Notes under the pieces: model-generated
What the model was told of the DNA's origin: nothing
What the model saw: only the letters and a program-made list of their open reading frames with translations
Databases searched by the model: none
In this document: in pieces, positions 55,801-64,000 of the stretch
Layout: each line of letters opens with the position of its first letter
How positions within the stretch are numbered: position 1 is the stretch's first letter
Origin: Azolla caroliniana
Taxonomy: Eukaryota; Polypodiophyta
Reading direction: 5' to 3'
Assembly (NCBI GenBank): GCA_043228905.1
Contig: JBHGNT010000001.1
Span: 9,672,001-9,736,000, forward strand
DNA length: 64,000 bases
Position numbers and translations under genes: made by a program

Positions 55801-58800
55801 ACGGAAAGAGGCTGCTCTGAAGAGAAATGCTCGACGGAATGAAGCTCTTGCCAACAGAAGTGCTGAAGATTTGAGGTCTCCTATATGTTGTATTTTAGGC
55901 CATGTTGACACTGGCAAGACTAAGCTATTAGATTGCATTAGAAGAACTAATGTTCAAGAAGGGGAGGCAGGTGGTATTACACAACAAATTGGTGCTACTT
56001 ATTTCCCTATGGAAAATATACAAGAAAGAACAAAAGAATTGGAGAGCGATGTGGAAGTGAAACTCCCTGGTTTGCTAGTGATTGATACCCCAGGACATGA
56101 GTCTTTCACTAATCTTCGATCTCGTGGATCAGGATTATGTGATATTGCTATTCTTGTGGTTGATATAATGCACGGATTGGAACCTCAGACTTTAGAATCC
56201 TTGAATCTATTAAAAATGCGACATACTCCTTTTGTTGTGGCTCTTAATAAGGTAAAATGGTTTTTTAAAAAACAGACATTGCTCAATGGTTTTTATAAAT
56301 ACATTTAGATCCAAAAGTCACTATATTCGGTGACTTTTCAGGTGGATAGACTCTATAGCTGGAAAAGTGTTCCCAACTCTCCCATTGTAAAGTCTTTGCA
56401 TCGACAAACGAGAGATGTTATTCAGGAATTTGAAAGACGAACTAGTCAGGTGAACTGTTGTGGTCCCCTTGAAGTGTTCCATGCTGTGTTCATTCAGATT
56501 TCACTTGCACATAACACAAGGCATTTCAGTATGCCTAATAAGCATGGCTGGAAATGTCCTTTTGGGAGGGGCATCATTCACACTATCTTCTGTGATGGGC
56601 TCACTCAAAACAAACAATTTCTTATGGAGGCACTAAAGTGTGAGGACGTACTCTGTTTTTTCAGATCATGGCCGAATTACAGGAACAGGGACTGAACTCT
56701 GAGTTGTACTACAAAAATAAAGATAAAAGGAAGGTTGTAAGCATTGTGCCAACCAGTGCTATCAGGTCTGTATTGCTATATATGAATGTTTTTTAGTATG
56801 TTTTGGGTTTTTAGCAAATGAACAAGTTTAACTAATTTGTCCACCTGTATTATGTTTTATCCCAGTGGTGAGGGAGTTCCTGACATGTTGATGCTTCTAG
56901 TAAATTTGACACAGAAGGTTATGAAAGAGAAACTCATGTACATGAGTGAAGTAGAGGTAAAAAAAATTGAACTATGCATGATAATACTCATCAATTTTTT
57001 TGTTTTCCTCCTTCGTTTATGTTTGGTTAGATGATTTTGACCCAAGAAAAGCAAGCAATATCGTGTATAAATTTCTTCTGTTGTAACATTGCCTATTTTA
57101 TAGTGCACTGTGCTAGAGGTGAAAGTGATCGAAGGTCTGGGAACAACTATTGATGTCATTTTGGTGAATGGTGTGCTGCATGAAGGTGATCAAATTGTAG
57201 TGTGTGGCATGCAGGTAAACATTCATCCAGATCATGTTATGTGATCTTTCATGCAATAATATGTTAAAAAAATTAGAAGTTTTATGTTTTATCTTAAAAT
57301 TTTGAATTATGTAGGGCCCTATTGTTACAACTATAAGAGCTCTCCTTACCCCACATCCAATGAAAGAACTTCGAGTAAAGGTGTGCATCTGTTCTTGCAG
57401 GCTTTGATATCACTCCCTTGTTTTTGGAGTTTTCATTTTCATTGACATTTGAGTTGTATCACAAACCCAGGGTTCTTATCAACATCACAAGGAGCTTAAA
57501 GCTGCACAAGGGATTAAACTTACTGCACAGGTTCTTAAGCATTTTCCCTTTTTCTTATATTTTGGTATGAAAGTGTTCATCTCTAAGGAAATCTCCAACT
57601 ATGTGGCACCTATGTGAGGGTTTTTAACTTTTTGTGTTAGGGACTTGAGCATGCAATAGCAGGGACACAGCTACATGTGGTTGGTCCTGATGATGATCTT
57701 GAAGATGTGAAAGAGGAGGCAATGAAGGATATGGAGAATGTAATGAGTAGAGTGGATAAGAGTGGTGAAGGTGTGTGTGTCCAAGCTTCCACACTGGGAT
57801 CTTTAGAAGCACTTCTAGAGTTCCTTAAGAGTCCAGCTGTGAAGATTCCAGTTAGTGGTATCAATATTGGACCCGTACACAAGCGTGATGTAATGAGAGC
57901 CAGTGTGATGCTAGAAAGGAAGAAGAAAGAATATGCTACAATACTTGCCTTCGACGTGAAAGTCACACCAGAAGCCAAAGAGCTCGCAGAAGAGGTCGGG
58001 GTTCGAATATTTATGGCGGATATCATCTATCATTTGTTTGATCAGTTCACAGCCTACATGAAAAATGTGAAAGAGGAGAAACGAAAAGATGTGGCTGATG
58101 AAGCTGTTTTCCCATGTGTTTTGAGTATAAAGCCCCAGTGTGTCTTTAACAAGAAAGACCCAATCATTTTGGGTGTGGATGTGGTGGAGGGTATTGCGAG
58201 GGTAAGGATTGTAAATGTTTCAGCTTTTTTATTTACTCTCTTAATTATAAACATATGTGTGTGTGTGTGTGTGTGTGTGCACAGAGTCAATTTTTTATTC
58301 TATTGGTTTGTGTATACAGATTGGGACCCCATTATGTGTGCCTTCACAAGAAATGATTGATATCGGAAGGATTGCCTCCATGGAAGTGAATCACAAAGTG
58401 GTTGAGGTTGCAAAAAAAGGTCAAGCAGTTGCGATGAAGGTAAAACAAAAGTAAAAACAACCTTTCAGATACTGTATTTTTGGTGTGTTTTCTTCTTTTG
58501 AGAAAGGATAACCAGCTTTTTCAGATACTGTATTTTGATGTGTGTTTATCTTCTTTTTCTGGTTATTCTATCTATATAATGTGTGTAATAACATGTGGAT
58601 GTGTACAATATCTGAAGATCGTGGGCAGCACTGCGGAGGAAACACAGAAGATGGTTGGTCGACATTTTGATATTCAAGATGAGCTCGTGAGTCATATTAC
58701 TAGAAGGTCTATCGATGTCCTAAAGGAGAATTTCAGGGTATATGCTGTGCACATCTTTTTGCTTTATATGAATTTGAATTTCAATGCCACTCTAGTTTTT

Positions 58801-59411
58801 TATAACTTATAACTATTTTGATAGGATTTTTTACATTTATATATAACTTGTTGACAGGATTGCAAATAAAGTTCTGTATGTTGTGTACATGGTTTATGTA
58901 ATGTTTTGTGTATAGAGCTTAATGTACTGTATATAGTAATTTGTATGTGTATAAATTTATGCAATATTTGAATTTTATAATTATATATGCTATGTATATA
59001 GTTTACTTTATGATCCTATTGTATAGTTTTGCATAGTTGTATATCCAATAGGATTGTAATTAGACCACAACAGTGTGTAATTAATATATGATTCATATAC
59101 AAGTTGTATAATATACATATGTTCATGTTATTTGTAGAATTGTATAATCAAGTATGTACATTTTAATAACTATAGCTTATGCAAATGGTATATCTAACTA
59201 ATGTATAGTTAGGCAACAACATTAATTAAGTATAGCATGATGTAATGGTATACTTAACCTATTAAACAATGTTTTGACAGGGTTTGTAAAACCCATGCCT
59301 GTTCTTATGGCTTACTGTATGTGTTATATCAACTTTTGTCTGCAGGATGAACTTTCTGTAGAAGAATGGAAGCTTGTTGTGAAGTTGAAGAAGCTATTTA
59401 ATATACCTTGA
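52806..59411 (+). CDS. EIF5B: Translation initiation factor eIF5B, twelve exons
   Basis: GTPase that joins the 60S subunit to the initiating ribosome (cytosol). Exons: 52,806-53,319; 54,075-56,251; 56,342-56,449; 56,665-56,765; 56,866-56,956; 57,104-57,214; 57,315-57,380; 57,471-57,530; 57,641-58,201; 58,320-58,439; 58,618-58,737; 59,346-59,411. All introns are GT-AG, phases close, and the total is 1,364 residues, slightly longer than Arabidopsis. The N-terminal half is Lys/Glu-rich with repeated [11 protein letters not shown] units. The G domain starts near residue 775: P-loop GHVDTGKT (from 780), DTPGHE (about 842), NKVD (896-899, split by intron 2). Then come domains II-IV ([27 protein letters not shown]) and the terminal [13 protein letters not shown] helix. 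It appears intact. Confidence 0.95.
53320..54074 (+). other. eIF5B intron 1 containing decayed copies of the N-terminal repeat
   Basis: GTATGG...TCAG intron of 755 bp. Splicing joins DFS to [10 protein letters not shown] and so recreates the repeat unit. The intron itself begins with sequence that still reads as a degenerate unit ([12 protein letters not shown]), and further Lys/Glu-rich and FDE-like pieces occur up to about 54,000. Confidence 0.6.
58254..58279. repeat. (TG)n in eIF5B intron 9
   Basis: About 12 TG units in the intron at 58,202-58,319. Confidence 0.9.
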
Positions 59412-61505
59412 AAATACTGCCTTTTTATTATACCTATGGTTGATAACTGTAACCATCGAATTCTCGTATCTGTGAGTATTTAGCACTTCCATTTCTAGAT
59501 ATCTGATCCTCTAAAAAAGCTATAAAGTTTCAGCCAAAAAGCAGAAGACTTCCGCCAGAGGTGGAGGTGGTGGAGCTTGTGAAGATTAAGAGTTGGTTTT
59601 ACCAATGCGAAAGCTTGATAAAGAGAATATCCATGCAAAATTCCCAAAGAAACTTAAAAGAGCATTTTGTTTTTGAGCATATATAGTGAAGAAAAGGCTT
59701 TTGAGGTCTTGTGGCTGTCTAATTCTGTTACTATAAATGCAGCTTGTAAATGCTGTGTAATTTTTGTTTACTAAGATTTATTCTGGGATTTCAAAGATTT
59801 ATGTTAAATTTTGAGTACACAGCCTGAAATGCATAAATTTCATCCTCAAAAAGGGGATCTAATTTTTGACTATCAATATTTCTCTAAACCTGTGTTCTGT
59901 TGTTTCCCAAGGTTCTACACGTTTCATAGACACTTCAAAGAATGTATAGGGGAATTTTTATTCTCCTAATATTTTTTGCAGTAAAGATCCTTTGTTGGAA
60001 GGGATGTATTCGGAAAGAGTTATTGGTCCATTGAGAGAAGTGTTAAGAAGTTATTGGTTATCGTGGTGTGTTTATTTATGGTTATATAGTACCAAAGTAA
60101 ATCCTCACGTATGTTAACATGATATTAGTCATCAATGTGTTTAGAGGAGTTATTTGTTATTGTGATGTGTTCATTTATGGTTATATACTACAAAAGCTCC
60201 TCACACTAGAACATGATAATAGTGATTAACAGCGTAATATGTGAAATGCTGAAAACATGATTGGTTGTTTCAGGCATGAATTATTATGTTGTTCGGTTAA
60301 CCTGGAAACTTTTTTGCGGCATTTGCTTAGTAGGTCAACATATGATTTGAGCAACTGAGGCTTTCAATTTCTAATTAAAAACTTGGGTAGTTAGTCAAAA
60401 TGCTTGACCAAGTGTTCAAGGGATTTCCAAAATTCTCAGAATCACCTCTTTGGATATTTCTCAATTTCACTAAATCACCCGTTAGTTTTTGAAAATCCCT
60501 ATACTCTCTTCCTTTGGTGAGTTTTGGGTGTTCTGGTGAAATTTTGAAATGTAATGGGTTATTTTGACCAACCTAGAGTTTTGTGAAATCTTGTTTTACT
60601 TCAATTGAGAAGTAAGTGGTAAGGGTTTGGTAGAATCTTCTGATATTAATAGGTGATAATACTAGAGTTGGCTGGATATATTTACCGGAATAATTAAGAC
60701 CCCTCTTGTGCAAACTTGCATAAGAATACGCTACCGATGTGACCGAGGCTAGTGCGACAGTAGTATTGATATTGTATCGTTACACATTTTTTATTTAGAA
60801 ATAACAAAAGTAATTTATTCCGCCGCACTTCAATAACGTCAAAGATTGTTTCCAATATATCAACCATACAACATAGGGTTGTGTTCATGTATTGCTCAAT
60901 GATGAGCCATGCCTTGAATGTTATTGTGAATGTTATTGCCGAATGTTATCGTCTAATGGGGTTCAAATGTGAGTTTTGTCACGGCATCATATTCATTGGT
61001 TGTATTGGCCATTACATAATACAACTTTGTAACCCAAAGGGATTTTCCTTGTCTTTGGTAGTCCATTGTGATTAATACAACAAATATCACAAAATTTTGG
61101 CTTAAGTATGATAAGTATAGATGTCGAAGGAATAGAAAAACTTATAAATAGTAAAATTTGTGTACCCTTCATAGTGGCAATCTAATTTGTCCTCTATTGT
61201 GGAATTACATTCATAATTTTTTTAAATTATTTTTTGGGTTTATAGTAAGACTTTATTAACATTAACAAATTAGCAAAATTAAATTTGACTGAAAAACAAC
61301 TTAGTTGCTTACAAAATGAGCAATAAAGCCATTTACCACACAAACAATTGCATCCAAAATGTGCCCCAGTCGCTAACAATTTCATACTTTGATACACAAA
61401 ACAATAGCTTTTGAGGACGGAACAGGGCCAAGAAATGTGAAACCACACTAGGAGTGCTACACATATTATGACCTTTTTGGCCCATTCTTTATCCCACATC
61501 GAAAA
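59412..61505. other. eIF5B 3' UTR and intergenic stretch
   Basis: The 3' UTR probably ends within the first 400 bases; no unique polyadenylation site can be chosen. Beyond that I see AT-rich sequence without supported genes. Confidence 0.6.
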
Positions 61506-61735
61506 TGTGGGATTTGGGAGGTGGTTTAGGAGTTCTAAATAAGCTCCTCTTCCTCTTAGTTTTGCATACTCAATTTTGTATTCTTCTCTTCCAATTTTAA
61601 TAGAGCAAGTTGCTTTGGAGGATGTAGGCTTAATTGATCGAACCTCGATAAATTCTAGTTTTGTTTTCTCTTTCCTTCTTACTCTATGTAATAGCTTTAT
61701 TCTTGGTTATATATTGTTATTTTGACGTTTCCACA
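61506..61735 (+). repeat. 5' LTR of copia C5
   Basis: TGTGG and CCACA ends form a short inverted repeat. The length is inferred from these ends and the primer site, since the 3' LTR is outside the window. Confidence 0.65.
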
Positions 61736-61870
61736 ACAATTGGTATCAGAGTCAAGGTTCTATTTGAGTATGCTCTATGGTCGTAGCTTTGTCTAAAGAA
61801 TTACTTTGGTCATTTTGAAACCTTGGGTTGTTTGTGGATGTAATATTGAATACTATTTATTAGGTTTGTA

Positions 61871-62750
61871 ATGACATCAAAAGATCAAAAAGAAAATAAT
61901 ACTGTGTCAAATAATCCGTCGGGAACATCGGGCTCTTCGTCATCACAGTCGAGGTTCCCAATGTCCAATTTGAAATTGGCGATAGAGATATTTGATGGTA
62001 CTAGCCATTTCGAGATGTGGCAAGGAGAGGTTTTAGACTCTCTTTTCTAGTAGGGTCTTGATATTGCTATTGAAGAAGAGAAACCAAAAGAGGTTGGCAT
62101 GCGAAACAATTCAATCATGCATGTCCAAAGAGCAGAAACATGCTTTTAAGAATGAGACTTTTGCACACAAATTTTGGAAGACATTGGAGGTCAAATTTCT
62201 GGAAAAAAAAAGTGGTCAAAATAAGCTCCTAAATAAGAGATTGTTTCGATTTGACTACAAACCAGGTACTACAATGAATGAACACCTCACTATGTTTAAT
62301 CAATTAGTAGCAAACCTGTTGAATTAAGATGTTAAATTTGAGGATGAGGATCTAGGTTTGATGTTGTTATCATCTCTTCCAGATGAATTTGAACATTTGG
62401 AAACTATGTTACGTCACAGGAAAGAGAATGTGTCATTAGATGCTATTTGTTCTGCTTTATATAGTCATCAGTCGAGAAAGCAAGATAAGATAATAACCAG
62501 ATCAACAACATCAGAAGAAACATCGGTGGCAAGAGGCCATCAGCAAAGCCATACTAAAGGGAAAAGAGGAAGGTCCAAATCAAAAGGCCGAGTCATTGCC
62601 AAAGATGAGTGTGCTTTCTGTCATGAGAAAAGACAATGGAGGAAAGATTGTCCGAAGTTGAGAGGAAAATGGAAGAGTCCTAAAGATGCAAATGTTGTAA
62701 AATGCAAAAGTGATACTGGTTATGCCTTCAATGTTAGCACATCAAGATGA
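61871..62750 (+). pseudogene. Copia C5 gag
   Basis: Starts MTSKDQKENNTVSNNPSG and reads to a stop near 62,050 after HFEMWQGEVLDSLF. It resumes in another frame with FWKTLEVKFLEKKSGQNKLL, TMNEHLTMFNQLVANLL, a stop, then LMLLSSLPDEFEHLETML. The knuckle is CAFCHEKRQWRKDC, where the His of CX2CX4HX4C is Gln. UBN2-type copia Gag, non-functional. Confidence 0.82.
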
Positions 62751-64000
62751 GTGGATTTTGGATTCAGGTTGTACCTATCATATGTGTCCTATTCGAGAAC
62801 GGTTCTTTGAATTTCAGGAAGTTGATGGTCATATTGTTTACATGGGTAATCATAATCCATGTAAAATAGTTGGGATAGGTTTGATCAAGCTGTGCAATCA
62901 TGATGGATCCACAAGAATTTTGAGGGATGTGTGGTACGTGCCAAAGTTGAAGAAGAATCTCATCTCATTGGGGGCTCTTGAATATAAGGGCCTACTTGTG
63001 ATGATGCGAGATGGAGTTCTTAAGGCAACATCAAGAGCATTGGTGATGTTGAAAGGCATAAGGAAGAACAATTTGTACTATTACCAAGGTAATACAGTGG
63101 TGGCGACAGTGGCAACAACAACTTCAAGTACCGAGAAAGGCACTGAAGCAACGAAGTTGTGGCATATGTGGTTGGGCATGCTGGTGAAAGTCTTTGCAAA
63201 TTCTTGCCAAGCAAGGATTGTTGAAAGGCATGAAGACTTGCAAACTTGAATTTTGTGAGCATTGTGTTCTGGGGAAGCAACGAAAAGTGAAGTTTAGCAC
63301 TTCAATTCATAATACCAAGGGTATTTTGGATTATGTGCACTTAGATGTGTGGGGACCTGCCAAGACTCCGTCCATTGGAGGTAGGCATTATTTTGTCAAT
63401 TTTGCTAATGATTTTTCCAGGAGAGTTTGGGTGTTTATAATGAAGAACAAGGATGATGTGCTTGGAGTTTTCCTTAAGTGGAAAGCTCAAGTTGAAAACT
63501 AGGGAGAAAGATGAAGGTTCTCCGAACTGACAATGGTGGAAACACTAGTGTGATCCATTTCTAGAAGTATGCCAAGATTGTGGCATAAATCGGCATTTCA
63601 CCATTAGAGGAACACTGCAATAGAATGGGGTGCCAAAGCTTATGAACAAGACACTTGTGGAGAAAGTTCGTTGTATGTTGTCTAACACTGGATTAGGCAA
63701 AAAAATTTGGGTTGACAATATTCTTTGTTTTCAACTGTTGAAGCCATGAGAAGTTGACATAGCTTATCCACTTGTGCCACGTATGCTCAACATCTCGTCA
63801 ATCATTTTCCATCCTCTGCTATAGGTGGCAAAACTCCATTAGCGGTTTGGTCTAGAAAACCTGCAATTGATTATGATACTTTGCATGTTTTTGGTTCTAT
63901 TGCATATTATCATGTGACTGGATCTGAAAACTGGATCCAAAGCGAAGAAGGCTCTTTTCATGGGCTTCAATGCTGGAGTGAAGGGATATCGTTTGTGGTG
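62710..64000 (+). pseudogene. Copia C5 protease and integrase (broken, incomplete)
   Basis: Protease WILDSGCTYHMC keeps the catalytic DSG. Integrase follows: LWHMWLGML, after a frameshift CEHCVLGKQRKVKF, then YVHLDVWGPAKTPSIGG and FVNFANDFSRRVWVF, a stop near 63,500, then RTDNGG and VEKVRCMLS fragments. The right end of the window cuts the integrase C-terminus, and RT is not reached. Confidence 0.82.

Larger units (their letters stand above)
61506..64000 (+). mobile_element. Copia element C5 (decayed), 5' portion, runs off the window
   Basis: Short 230-bp LTR (TGTGGGAT...TTCCACA, 61,506-61,735), five bases, then primer site TGGTATCAGAG at 61,741. Gag, protease and integrase follow on the plus strand with several stops and frameshifts. 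No second LTR in view. Confidence 0.82.

Noticed and set aside
54181-55938. Long minus-strand Ser/Phe-rich frames
   Set aside because: Antisense shadows of the Lys/Glu-rich N-terminal half of eIF5B.
56330-56695. Open frame of 121 codons
   Set aside because: It reads through eIF5B exon 3 and the following intron; the correct splice sites at 56,449 and 56,665 account for the conserved part.

Overview
The window looks like nuclear DNA of a land plant with a large, repeat-filled genome. Two spliced host genes lie in a sea of nested LTR retrotransposons. Plant identity rests on a ferric-chelate reductase (FRO) gene and a plant-type eIF5B gene. The Ty3/gypsy elements at 1-8.9 kb carry a C-terminal chromodomain and a sushi/Tcn1-like Gag, and the gag-only family at 30-34 kb and 48-50 kb has a Gag I associate with mosses, ferns and lycophytes. 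A seed-free plant is therefore my best guess, at low to moderate confidence; the species cannot be named from this sequence.

Layout. 1-8,908: minus-strand gypsy element A, split by plus-strand gypsy element B (1,429-7,091) with a perfect 5-bp target duplication. 8,909-14,912: mostly non-coding, with a decayed minus-strand exon pair (12.2-12.9 kb) and a ~490-bp hexanucleotide array. 14,913-19,812: seven-exon FRO-like gene with one in-frame stop. 22.4-44.2 kb: a five-level nest. Copia C1 holds a solo LTR of gag-only family G (23,421-24,274) and a solo gypsy LTR S1 (24,917-25,334 plus 44,058-44,061). S1 holds LTR-bounded element D (25,335-44,052), which carries a PHD-finger fragment. D holds copia C2 (26,459-36,226) and copia C3 (36,590-42,503). 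C2 in turn holds gag-only element G2 (29,926-34,732). 44.2-45.1 kb: a possible DNA-transposon end with a decayed minus-strand ORF. 45.2-47.3 kb: truncated minus-strand copia C4. 47.3-50.6 kb: another G-family copy, G3. 52,806-59,411: twelve-exon eIF5B gene whose frame closes exactly across all junctions. 61,506-64,000: 5' part of a decayed copia, C5.

How the parts work together. The two host genes are unrelated housekeeping and iron-uptake functions. The mobile DNA gives the most interesting signals: (i) a probable programmed -1 frameshift signal with a conserved hairpin between gag and pol of A and B; (ii) arrays of perfect heat-shock elements just upstream of the TATA box in all A/B-family LTRs; (iii) a non-autonomous LTR family with only a gag-like ORF plus a degenerate ~125-bp repeat ORF; (iv) a captured ATXR5/6-like PHD finger in D; (v) a shared ~230-residue extension downstream of RNase H in copia C2 and C3 that ends inside the 3' LTR.
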